Assembly (NCBI GenBank): GCA_015654495.1
Contig: JAATGW010000013.1
Span: 1-11,050, forward strand
From: Chitinophagales bacterium
GTDB lineage: Bacteria > Bacteroidota > Bacteroidia > Chitinophagales > Chitinophagaceae
Direction: 5' to 3'
Length of the DNA stretch: 11,050 nucleotides
Made by a program: the position numbers and the translations under genes. Below, piece by piece: positions 1-6,119 of the stretch; the stretch's first letter is position 1; each line of letters opens with the position of its first letter. The notes under the pieces are model-generated. The model made no database searches. It was not told where the DNA came from and saw nothing but the letters and a program-made list of their open reading frames with translations.

Positions 1-30
1 AACCTGATAACCTGATAACCCGACAACCCA
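1..30. repeat. 8-bp-period degenerate repeat array, AACCTGAT family
   Basis: Read in steps of eight, the first 30 bases are AACCTGAT, AACCTGAT, AACCCGAC and a partial AACCCA. The same 8-bp unit and period return in the right arm of the larger inverted array at 4458-4606. The left edge is cut by the window, so a matching inverted arm may lie upstream. It is intergenic and about 100 bp before the outer-membrane barrel gene. No function can be read from the sequence. Confidence 0.75.
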
Positions 31-87
31 TTCTGTATCTGTTTCTGTTTTCTCCTCTTGCTCTTCCTCTTTCTCTCGCTGTTTCTC
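31..87. other. Polypyrimidine tract upstream of the barrel gene
   Basis: Of these 57 bases only seven are purines (G35, A37, G41, G47, G60, G78, G81); the rest are C and T in irregular TCT/CTT runs. The tract ends about 40 bp before the ATG at 128, so it may lie in the promoter or 5' leader. I see no Bacteroidota -7 element (TAnnTTTG) next to it. It may be simple low-complexity DNA, or a leader or duplex-destabilising element. Function is unknown. Confidence 0.55.
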
Positions 88-127
88 ATCCGCGAAGGTT
101 TTTCCCGGAATAAACATCTAAATTTTC

Positions 128-2965
128 ATGCAACTAAGGGGTCTGCTCATTTACGGATTGATTTTTTTTGCTTCTGCATTAATTATCAATCCCGTTTTCA
201 GTCAGGGACTACCTGCGTTACGCGGTATTATCAATGATTCGACATCCAAGACTGCTTTGGCAGGTGCAACGGTCAGGCTGGTTTCAACAACAGACTCAAC
301 AAATAAACATATCACAGTTACTGATCGTACGGGTCATTTTGCATTTCAGTCGCTCACAGCTGGAAACTATACACTCTATTTTTCCTATATCGATTTTTCT
401 TCCTTTTCGCAGCCGGTAAAGTTTACAGGTGAGCCGCTTAACCTTGGCGTATTACAGGCTGGAAGGCAGGTTAAAGATCTCGCAGGAATAACAATTGTGA
501 GCAAAGCGCCGCCGGTTCAGCAAAAAGGAGATACGCTTCAATACAGCGCCAGTCAGTACAAAGTAAATGTGGATGCGAATGCAGAAGATATGATCAAGAA
601 GATGCCTGGCGTGAGCGTAGAAAACGGAACTGTGAAAGCCCAGGGCGAAGATGTACGTCGTGTTACTATTGATGGCCGTCAGTATTTTGGTGATGATGCT
701 ACACTTGCACTCAGAAATCTTCCCGCCGAAGTAATTGATAAGATTCAGGTATTTGACCGGTTAAGCGATCAGGCGCAGTTCACAGGTTTTGATGATGGTC
801 AGACTACAAAAGCGATCAATATTGTTACAAAAGCGGATATGCGTAACAGTCAGTTCGGTAAATTATATGGCGGCTATGGCACAAACGACCGTTACAGCGC
901 CGGCGGTAATGTAAATCTGTTTAACGGAACCCGGCGTATCGCATTGATAGGCATGGCCAATAATATCAATCAGCAGAATTTTTCCTCACAGGATTTATTA
1001 GGTGTTGTAAGTAACGGATCCGGCCAATCGCGGGGTGGTGGCGGGAACCGTGGCGGTGGAGGTGGACGTGGCGGAGGTCAGCAGGGTGGGGGAGGCGCTA
1101 ACCAGAATAATTTTCTGATAGGCCAGCAGGACGGGATCAGTAAAACAAATTCATTTGGTATAAATTATAATGATCTCTGGAGCAAAAAAACTGAATTCAC
1201 TGCAAGTTATTTTTTCAACAATAACAATAACAGTAACGAAGAAATAACAAACCGCCAGTATTTTGTTACGCCAGAAACTTCACAATACTATGATGAAGTG
1301 AATTCAACCAATTCCCAGAATTTCAATCACAGGATTGAGATGCGCCTGGAACATAAGTTTGATTCAGCCAATCAGCTTATCATTACACCATCGGTTAATT
1401 TTCAGCGAAATAAAGCTTCTTCTGACCTTGCCGGGAAAAACTATTTCAGTTCAAATGACCTGATCAGCACTTTATTAAATTCGACAAACAGAACAACATC
1501 AGGCTATAATATCACCAATAATATTCTGTACCGGCACGCTTTCAAAAAAAGGGGGCGGAGTTTCAGCGCTGGTTTTAATACCGGATGGAATGAAAGTGAT
1601 GGCGACCAGTATGTCAGTTCATTCAACACATACTACAAGGGAACAGTTGTGAATGATACGCTGCAGCAGTATTCCGACCAGGATCGCAATGGAAATAATT
1701 ATAGAGTTAATCTGGTATATACTGAACCACTGGGTAAGAATACACAATTGCAGATCAATTATAACCCTTCCTGGACAAAAAGCGTTTCAGATCAACTCAC
1801 TTATCATTTTGATGACGCGACAGGTAAATATGTTTTTCTGGACACCAGTTTATCAAACTCATTTATCAGTAATACATCAACTCAAAACGGTGGAATAAGC
1901 ATAAGAAAGGGGGATCGGAATAAGATGTTCAACCTGGGTGTTTCTGTACAGAATTCGGTGCTGGATAATGATCAGCAATATCCTTATACTACAGATATCC
2001 GCCGGAGTTTTTTTAACGTGCTTCCGAATGCGATGATCAATTATCGTTTCTCTGTAAAATCGAACCTGCGCATCCAGTACAGAGCGAGTACCCAGCTCCC
2101 TTCAGTCGGTATGCTGCAGGAAGTAATTAACAATACCAATCCATTATTTCTTTCGAAAGGTAATAGTGAGCTCAAACAATCTTACGGACATACCCTCTCC
2201 GCGAGATACAACTATACCAACAGTGCACAATCACAGAGTTTCTTTGCCAATGTATTTGTAACAAGAACAGATGATTTTGTTTCGAATGCCACCTTTATTG
2301 CAACAAAAGATTCCGTACTAACACCAACGGTTACCTTATACCAGGGTTCTCAACTTTCTACTCCGGTAAACCTTGATGGTTATTATAGTGTCCGTTCCTT
2401 TTTCACATTTGGAACACCGATGAAATTCATAAAGTCCAATCTTAACTTAAATGCGGGAGTAAACTGGATTAAGTCGCCGGGCATCGTGAATAATGTGGAC
2501 AATATCACCAACACAACAAATTATAATGCAGGCTTTGTAGTAGCGAGTAATGTTAGTGAACGAGTTGATTTCAACATCAATTACAGCGCAAATTACAATA
2601 AGGTAAAAAACAGCTATCAGCCGGATCAGAACTATAATTATTTTTCTCAGTCTGCAGGCGTGCAGTTCAATTTAATGACAAAAGATGGCTGGGTTTTGCA
2701 GAACGACCTTACCAACCGTTTATACCGTGGCCTTACCGACGGATTTAATCAAAACTTCTGGTTGTGGAATATGGCCGTCGCCAAAAAATTCCTGAAAAAT
2801 GATATGGGTGAACTCAGGTTATCTGTATTCGATCTGCTCAAACAAAACAGGAGCATAAACCGAACAGTAACCGAAAGTTATGTGGAAGATCTCCGTACCC
2901 GTGTTTTGCAGCAATATTTCATGCTTACCTTTACGTGGCGTTTTAAGAACTTCGTAAAGAAATAG
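128..2965 (+). CDS. TonB-dependent-receptor-like outer-membrane beta-barrel protein
   Basis: This is a 945-residue outer-membrane protein. A signal peptide covers residues 1-26 (hydrophobic core, likely cleavage near VFSQ). A carboxypeptidase-regulatory-like beta-sandwich follows at about 30-118 and a plug-like domain at about 125-235 (GDTLQYSASQYKVN, then DVRRVTIDGRQYFGDD). The rest is beta-barrel of the kind grouped as the outer membrane protein beta-barrel family (PF14905-like). The C-terminus is rich in aromatic residues (FMLTFTWRF), as expected for the last strand. A glycine-rich insert lies at residues 302-323, probably in a loop. No clear TonB box is visible before the plug, so TonB coupling is uncertain and the substrate is unknown. 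The start ATG at 128 gives a complete signal peptide. The sigma factor gene follows 24 bp downstream in the same frame and may be co-transcribed. Confidence 0.9.
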   Translation: MQLRGLLIYGLIFFASALIINPVFSQGLPALRGIINDSTSKTALAGATVRLVSTTDSTNKHITVTDRTGHFAFQSLTAGNYTLYFSYIDFSSFSQPVKFTGEPLNLGVLQAGRQVKDLAGITIVSKAPPVQQKGDTLQYSASQYKVNVDANAEDMIKKMPGVSVENGTVKAQGEDVRRVTIDGRQYFGDDATLALRNLPAEVIDKIQVFDRLSDQAQFTGFDDGQTTKAINIVTKADMRNSQFGKLYGGYGTNDRYSAGGNVNLFNGTRRIALIGMANNINQQNFSSQDLLGVVSNGSGQSRGGGGNRGGGGGRGGGQQGGGGANQNNFLIGQQDGISKTNSFGINYNDLWSKKTEFTASYFFNNNNNSNEEITNRQYFVTPETSQYYDEVNSTNSQNFNHRIEMRLEHKFDSANQLIITPSVNFQRNKASSDLAGKNYFSSNDLISTLLNSTNRTTSGYNITNNILYRHAFKKRGRSFSAGFNTGWNESDGDQYVSSFNTYYKGTVVNDTLQQYSDQDRNGNNYRVNLVYTEPLGKNTQLQINYNPSWTKSVSDQLTYHFDDATGKYVFLDTSLSNSFISNTSTQNGGISIRKGDRNKMFNLGVSVQNSVLDNDQQYPYTTDIRRSFFNVLPNAMINYRFSVKSNLRIQYRASTQLPSVGMLQEVINNTNPLFLSKGNSELKQSYGHTLSARYNYTNSAQSQSFFANVFVTRTDDFVSNATFIATKDSVLTPTVTLYQGSQLSTPVNLDGYYSVRSFFTFGTPMKFIKSNLNLNAGVNWIKSPGIVNNVDNITNTTNYNAGFVVASNVSERVDFNINYSANYNKVKNSYQPDQNYNYFSQSAGVQFNLMTKDGWVLQNDLTNRLYRGLTDGFNQNFWLWNMAVAKKFLKNDMGELRLSVFDLLKQNRSINRTVTESYVEDLRTRVLQQYFMLTFTWRFKNFVKK

Positions 2966-2989
2966 CTTCGCAAACACAAAATTCAGGGT

Positions 2990-3562
2990 TTGGTTGAACA
3001 GCTTTTAATTGATCGGTTAAAGCAAGGGGAGGAGTCTGCTTTCAGGGAAATTGTAGAAACCAGGCAGGGAATGGTCTACAATACAGTGCTTGGCCTTCTG
3101 CAGAATGCAGAGGATGCTGAGGATGTTTCCCAGGAAGTATTTATAAAAGTTTTTGAATCGATTCACCAGTTTAAAGGCGAATCGGCGTTCTCCACGTGGC
3201 TATACCGCGTTGCGGTAACTACTGCCCTTGAGTTTCTCAGGAAAAAGAAGAGGAAAAAGAGATTTGCCTTTGTGACCAGTCTTTTTGGTGAGAATAATCA
3301 GCCAAGGCACGATCCTGCGGATTTCGTTCACCCCGGAGTTCAGCTGGACAATCGGGAAAATGCCCGCCTGTTATTGGCAACTATTAAAAAATTGCCTGAA
3401 AATCAACGGGTTGCATTTAGTCTTCATAAAGTGGATGGGCTTAGCTACCAGGAAGTGGCGCAGGTTATGGAAACAACAGTGGCAGCTGTGGAAAGCCTTA
3501 TTCATCGCGCGAGACAGAATCTTAAAAAAATGTTGAAAGACCACTACATTGAAAGCAGATAG
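2990..3562 (+). CDS. ECF-type RNA polymerase sigma factor (sigma-70 family, RpoE-like)
   Basis: This 190-residue protein has the two-domain layout of group 4 (extracytoplasmic function) sigma factors. Region 2 spans about 16-90, with the core-binding and -10-recognition motifs DAEDVSQEVFIKVF (42-55) and FKGESAFSTWLYRVA (61-75). A basic linker (RKKKRKKR) follows. Region 4 spans about 125-183, with LPENQRVAF, then the helix-turn-helix GLSYQEVAQVM and ALESL-like VESLIHRAR. The start is TTG at 2990: the same frame has a stop at 2963-2965, no ATG appears until residue 28, and the N-terminal VEQLLIDRLKQGEESAF fits the family from this point. It is 24 bp after the barrel gene and 40 bp before its likely membrane partner. 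It probably directs transcription of envelope genes, perhaps including its own locus; the targets are not visible here. Confidence 0.93.
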   Translation: MVEQLLIDRLKQGEESAFREIVETRQGMVYNTVLGLLQNAEDAEDVSQEVFIKVFESIHQFKGESAFSTWLYRVAVTTALEFLRKKKRKKRFAFVTSLFGENNQPRHDPADFVHPGVQLDNRENARLLLATIKKLPENQRVAFSLHKVDGLSYQEVAQVMETTVAAVESLIHRARQNLKKMLKDHYIESR

Positions 3563-3602
3563 CGCAATTTTTTTTTTAATTTGACATCTATATATAATCA
3601 GT

Positions 3603-3938
3603 ATGAGCAACAATTCAAAAAACGAAGCAGATCTGGAAAAAATCCTGGCGAGTCTGGATGGACTTGAGAAAGCAGCTCCTGCTCCTTTCTTCTTCACCCG
3701 GCTTCAGGCAAGGATGGCACGTACTGAGAATTCCTATATGCAACAGGTGACGCGGTTTGTGACAAGGCCGGCCTTTGTATTGGCAACAGGACTTTTTGTA
3801 TTGCTGCTGAATGGTTATATCCTCTTAAACAAAATTGAACAAAAAGAGATTGCGGCAGAAGAAAGTACCCAGATGCTCGCGATTGAATATTCAAACCTGA
3901 ATCCGACTATTTACGAAAATCCTGAGGAGACGCCATGA
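3603..3938 (+). CDS. Small single-pass membrane protein, putative anti-sigma factor
   Basis: The 111-residue product has a cytoplasmic N-terminal part (1-55) containing FFFTRLQARM, one predicted transmembrane helix at about 56-75 (FVLATGLFVLLLNGYILL), and a short acidic C-terminal tail (76-111) that would face the periplasm. It sits directly after the ECF sigma gene, the usual position for a cognate anti-sigma factor, and the N-in single-helix topology fits. It has no cysteine and no histidine, so it is not a zinc-binding (ZAS) anti-sigma factor; binding to the sigma factor is inferred from position. There is no visible Shine-Dalgarno sequence at the ATG, which is normal in this phylum. Its stop overlaps the next start as ATGA (3935-3938), so translation of the two is probably coupled. 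Confidence 0.72.
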   Translation: MSNNSKNEADLEKILASLDGLEKAAPAPFFFTRLQARMARTENSYMQQVTRFVTRPAFVLATGLFVLLLNGYILLNKIEQKEIAAEESTQMLAIEYSNLNPTIYENPEETP

Positions 3939-4423
3939 ATAACATCACAAAAAATAAATGGTTTCTTTTCCTTTTGGGATTTCTTTTGATTGCGAATATC
4001 ACCTTGCTTCTCTCATTTTTTGTTTTTGGTGAAAAGCAACCTTCTACAAAAACGCCCCAAACCCCCGCAGCTGGTTTCCTGAGTACGGAACTTGGTTTCT
4101 CAGAACAACAGAAAGCAGAACACAAAGCTCTCAAAGAAACGCACCTGAAAAATATTAAACCTCTTTGGGATGAAATCAGGAAGACCAAGGATAGCTTATA
4201 TAGTCAGATCAATAACCCTTCGTTTGACGATAATTCGCTAAATGCATTAACAACCCGCCTTGCAGAAAAAAACAAATTGTCTGATGAAATGATGTTCAGG
4301 CATTTCAGAGAACTCAGGAAAATTCTCACTCCTGAACAACAGGTGAAATATGACACCCTGGTTCCGCAAATGATGAATAGAAAAGAGGGCTGGAATAAGG
4401 GGCCCCATCCAGGCAAGAAATAA
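3935..4423 (+). CDS. Membrane-anchored Spy/CpxP-like periplasmic protein (heavy-metal sensor family)
   Basis: This is a 162-residue protein with an N-terminal transmembrane anchor at about 9-31, a Pro/Thr-rich linker (36-46) and a helical periplasmic domain at 50-147. The domain has the layout of the Spy/CpxP/ZraP group: an early LGFSEQQKAEH segment, long charged amphipathic helices, and LTPEQQVKYDTL (131-142), matching the LTxxQ signature. The tail is basic. It has no cysteine; histidines at 63, 70, 123 and 158 could bind metal, but no clear metal site is visible. Homologues act as envelope-stress chaperones or periplasmic sensors. It overlaps the putative anti-sigma gene by 4 bp, and a GAGGAG lies just before its ATG, so it is likely part of the sigma factor's sensing module. 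Metal sensing here is only a family annotation. Confidence 0.82.
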   Translation: MNNITKNKWFLFLLGFLLIANITLLLSFFVFGEKQPSTKTPQTPAAGFLSTELGFSEQQKAEHKALKETHLKNIKPLWDEIRKTKDSLYSQINNPSFDDNSLNALTTRLAEKNKLSDEMMFRHFRELRKILTPEQQVKYDTLVPQMMNRKEGWNKGPHPGKK

Positions 4424-4457
4424 CTCTACCAAAACCAGACCGATCTAAAATTCTTTT

Positions 4458-4606
4458 AACCTGACTCAACAGGTTATAAGGTTGTAAGGTTATTAAGTTA
4501 TCAGGTTCTATGTTGTATGTTTTAATCAGAACAGAACTAAATAGGGCGTTCTCAAATAAACCTGGTTACCTGACAATCTGATAACTTAACAACCTAACCT
4601 GAAAAC
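4458..4606. repeat. Paired inverted arrays of an 8-bp-period repeat
   Basis: The left arm at 4471-4510 holds five 8-bp units: AGGTTATA, AGGTTGTA, AGGTTATT, AAGTTATC and AGGTTCTA. The right arm at 4559-4598 holds five units of the opposite sense: AACCTGGT, TACCTGAC, AATCTGAT, AACTTAAC and AACCTAAC. TTAAGTTATCAG at 4493-4504 is the exact reverse complement of 4578-4589. A local 6-bp hairpin, AACCTG/CAGGTT with a 6-base loop, lies at 4458-4475. The arms could pair into a long imperfect stem around a 48-bp unrelated core. No U-rich tail follows, so it is not a standard terminator. It fills most of the 249-bp gap between two small envelope-protein genes. Confidence 0.8.
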
Positions 4607-4640
4607 CCGAATGTGTTATTGAATTGAAATGTACTTGCCA

Positions 4641-4654
4641 CGTAAAACTTAAAA
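4641..4654. repeat. Two 7-bp units of the CGTAAAA family before the next gene
   Basis: CGTAAAA followed by CTTAAAA makes two units in 7-bp phase, ending 18 bp before the ATG at 4673. Both unit variants occur in the inverted 7-bp arrays at 5099-5237 beyond the same gene; CTTAAAA is the complement of the TTTTAAG unit there. With only two units in an AT-rich stretch this could be chance. I see no convincing Bacteroidota promoter (-33 TTG with TAnnTTTG) between here and the start codon. Confidence 0.35.
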
Positions 4655-4672
4655 CTCTAAAAAATAAATCAT

Positions 4673-5038
4673 ATGACTAAAAGAATCATTTGGCTATTCT
4701 GTATTTTAATTATTGGTGCAGGTTCAGCAATGGCCCAGGGTGGTCAACGCAGAACAGTTGAAGAAAGAGTAAAAATGACAATGGATACTTTGAAGGTTAA
4801 TCTTAAACTTGATGAAGCCCAGAGTAAATTAGCAGAGCCCATTTTTACCGACTATTACAAAAGCATGGATGAATTGCGTGCAGCCGGAACTCCTCCTGAT
4901 CGTACAGTAATGGAAACCAGGACAAGTGAAAGAGATGAAAAACTGAAAAAGGTATTCAACGGTGATCAGTTTACCCAGTTCAAAGCCTGGGAACAAGCCA
5001 GGAGAGACAGGATGAGAGCGTCGAGAGGACAGAGGTAG
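4673..5038 (+). CDS. Small secreted helical protein, Spy/CpxP-like
   Basis: The 121-residue precursor starts with a clear signal peptide (residues 1-21, hydrophobic core WLFCILIIGAG, cleavage likely after SAMA). The mature part is about 100 residues, highly charged and predicted helical. It contains RRTVEERVKMTMDTLKVNLK (26-45), followed by DEAQ; this resembles the small Bacteroidota periplasmic proteins with an 'R-T-x-E-E-R' opening and an 'L-x-L-x-x-x-Q' repeat usually annotated as Spy/CpxP-like or DUF4890-like. The C-terminus is strongly basic (ARRDRMRASRGQR). The only cysteine lies in the signal peptide. It follows the sigma-factor operon on the same strand after a 249-bp gap filled with repeats, so it probably has its own promoter. 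It may be a regulon member or a periplasmic chaperone; this is inference. Confidence 0.78.
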   Translation: MTKRIIWLFCILIIGAGSAMAQGGQRRTVEERVKMTMDTLKVNLKLDEAQSKLAEPIFTDYYKSMDELRAAGTPPDRTVMETRTSERDEKLKKVFNGDQFTQFKAWEQARRDRMRASRGQR

Positions 5039-5040
5039 TC

Positions 5041-5068
5041 GGGAGTCTGGAGTCTGGAGTCTGGAGTC
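5041..5068. repeat. TGGAGTC tandem repeat, four 7-bp units
   Basis: Four head-to-tail 7-bp units occupy these 28 bases: one GGGAGTC and three exact TGGAGTC. The array begins two bases after the stop codon at 5036-5038, so it would lie in the 3' untranslated part of the mRNA. It shares the 7-bp period but not the sequence of the AT-rich arrays that follow. Copy number in such arrays can change by slippage. Confidence 0.85.
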
Positions 5069-5090
5069 GTTGACAGTTCAAAGAAAAGAG

Positions 5091-5153
5091 AACAGCGGTT
5101 ATACGTTTTAAGTTATACGTTTTACGTGGAATATGGAACGCGTAACCGCTGTT
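5091..5153. terminator. Long-loop 11-bp inverted repeat between convergent genes, possible two-way terminator
   Basis: AACAGCGGTTA at 5091-5101 is the exact reverse complement of TAACCGCTGTT at 5143-5153, giving an 11-bp stem around a 41-base loop. On the + strand the stem is followed by TTATAAT; on the - strand by CTCTTTTCTTT. It lies between the convergent genes ending at 5038 and 5244, where a shared terminator is expected. The loop is longer than in typical intrinsic terminators and contains the left 7-bp array, so it could instead be the boundary of a small repeat element. Confidence 0.55.
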
Positions 5154-5237
5154 TTATAATAGTCAGCCTTTGAAAGTTTTTGGGTTTTACTTTTCAGTTA
5201 GACGTATAACGTAAAACGTATAACGTATAACGTAAAA
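5099..5237. repeat. Paired inverted arrays of 7-bp TTATACG/TTTTACG units
   Basis: The left arm at 5099-5126 consists of TTATACG, TTTTAAG, TTATACG and TTTTACG in strict 7-bp phase. The right arm at 5203-5237 has five units in the opposite sense: CGTATAA, CGTAAAA, CGTATAA, CGTATAA and CGTAAAA. The alternation of 'ATA' and 'AAA' units is kept in both arms, so the arms can pair in more than one register. The 76 bp between the arms include half of the 11-bp inverted repeat. The right arm ends 6 bp before the cysM stop codon. Together with 5041-5068 these arrays fill most of the 205-bp gap. Confidence 0.8.
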
Positions 5238-5243
5238 CAACAC

Positions 5244-6116
5244 TTACCCAAAAAGATCACTGCTCAAATACCTGTCGCCGCGGTCGCAGGCTATAAAAAC
5301 TATCGTGCCGCTTTCAAGTTCAGCAGCTACACGTAAGGCTGCAGAAGCCGCTCCGCCAGAGCTCATCCCAGCAAATATTCCTTCTTCTTTTGCAAGCTTT
5401 CTTGTCATTGCCACCGCTTCTTCCTGGGAAATATCCAACACCCTGTCCACTCTCTCAGGTTCAAATATTTTCGGCAGGTATTCAACAGGCCATCTTCTGA
5501 TACCAGGTATCGAAGAGTTTTCTGTTGGCTGGCATCCGATAATCTGAATGGCGCTGTTCTTCTCTTTCAGAAACCTGGAACATCCCATAATCGTACCCGT
5601 GGTTCCCATTGAACTTACAAAATGGGTTATTGAACCTTCAGTGTCCCGCCATATTTCAGGACCAGTAGTCTTATAATGTGCCATGTAATTATCAGGATTC
5701 GCAAATTGGTTGAGGATATGAAATTCGCCGGTAGCGGCTTTTTCTTCCGCATAATCGCGGCAGATTTCAATTGAATCGAGTAATGTCACTTTGGCCCCAT
5801 AAGCTTCCATTGTCACCACACGTTCACGGGTAGACGTAGATGGCATCGCCAGTTCAATAGATACGCCATAAAGATTTGCCAGCAATGCAAGAGCAATCCC
5901 TGTATTGCCGCTGGTAGCTTCAATAAGTTTGGTATTGCGGTTGATTTCGCCGCGCTCCATTGCCATCCGGATCATATTCAATGCCGGCCGGTCTTTCACA
6001 CTTCCACCAGGATTATTTCCTTCGAGCTTCGCGAATATTTTTACTGCAGGATTTTTATTCAGACGTTGCAACTCCACCATTGGCGTGTTGCCGATGATAT
6101 CAATAACTGAAGTCAT
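5244..6116 (-). CDS. cysM: Cysteine synthase B (O-acetylserine sulfhydrylase, CysM type)
   Basis: This is a complete 290-residue cytoplasmic PLP enzyme of fold type II. It makes L-cysteine from O-acetylserine and sulfide (or thiosulfate in CysM enzymes). The PLP lysine is K41 in GGSVKDRPA, the substrate loop is TSGNTG (68-73), and the phosphate-binding loop is GTTGT (171-175). CDRGDRYLSS lies near the C-terminus. SIPGIRRWPVEYLPKIF (202-218) is characteristic of CysM rather than CysK, and the length is right for CysM. The ATG at 6116 lies three bases after the cysE stop, so the two genes form an operon in pathway order. The gene converges with the + strand genes across a repeat-rich gap. No defect is visible in the catalytic motifs. 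Confidence 0.95.
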   Translation of the reverse strand: MTSVIDIIGNTPMVELQRLNKNPAVKIFAKLEGNNPGGSVKDRPALNMIRMAMERGEINRNTKLIEATSGNTGIALALLANLYGVSIELAMPSTSTRERVVTMEAYGAKVTLLDSIEICRDYAEEKAATGEFHILNQFANPDNYMAHYKTTGPEIWRDTEGSITHFVSSMGTTGTIMGCSRFLKEKNSAIQIIGCQPTENSSIPGIRRWPVEYLPKIFEPERVDRVLDISQEEAVAMTRKLAKEEGIFAGMSSGGAASAALRVAAELESGTIVFIACDRGDRYLSSDLFG

Positions 6117-6119
6117 TTT

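Noticed and set aside
128..2965. FecA-type siderophore receptor assignment for the first barrel
   Set aside because: It lacks a clear TonB box and the canonical plug motifs seen in the second receptor, so the substrate was left open despite the neighbouring ECF sigma gene.
3581..3598. TTGACA and TATAAT as a sigma-70 promoter before the small membrane protein
   Set aside because: The two hexamers are only 6 bases apart rather than about 17, and Bacteroidota promoters use a different consensus (TAnnTTTG). The AATTTGA here is one base out of register with that element.
3371..4188. Reverse-strand open frames across the sigma/anti-sigma/Spy-like region
   Set aside because: They lie antisense to well-supported genes, lack recognisable domains, and show biased composition expected of antisense frames.
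4458..4606. Intrinsic terminator
   Set aside because: The possible stem is AT-rich and imperfect with a very long loop, and no T-run follows on either strand.
5041..5237. CRISPR array
   Set aside because: The units are 7 bp and contiguous, with no 20-40 bp repeats or unique spacers, and no cas gene is present.
4458..5237. Insertion sequence or transposon remnant
   Set aside because: No transposase fragment, target-site duplication or long terminal inverted repeat is visible; only short-period arrays are present.
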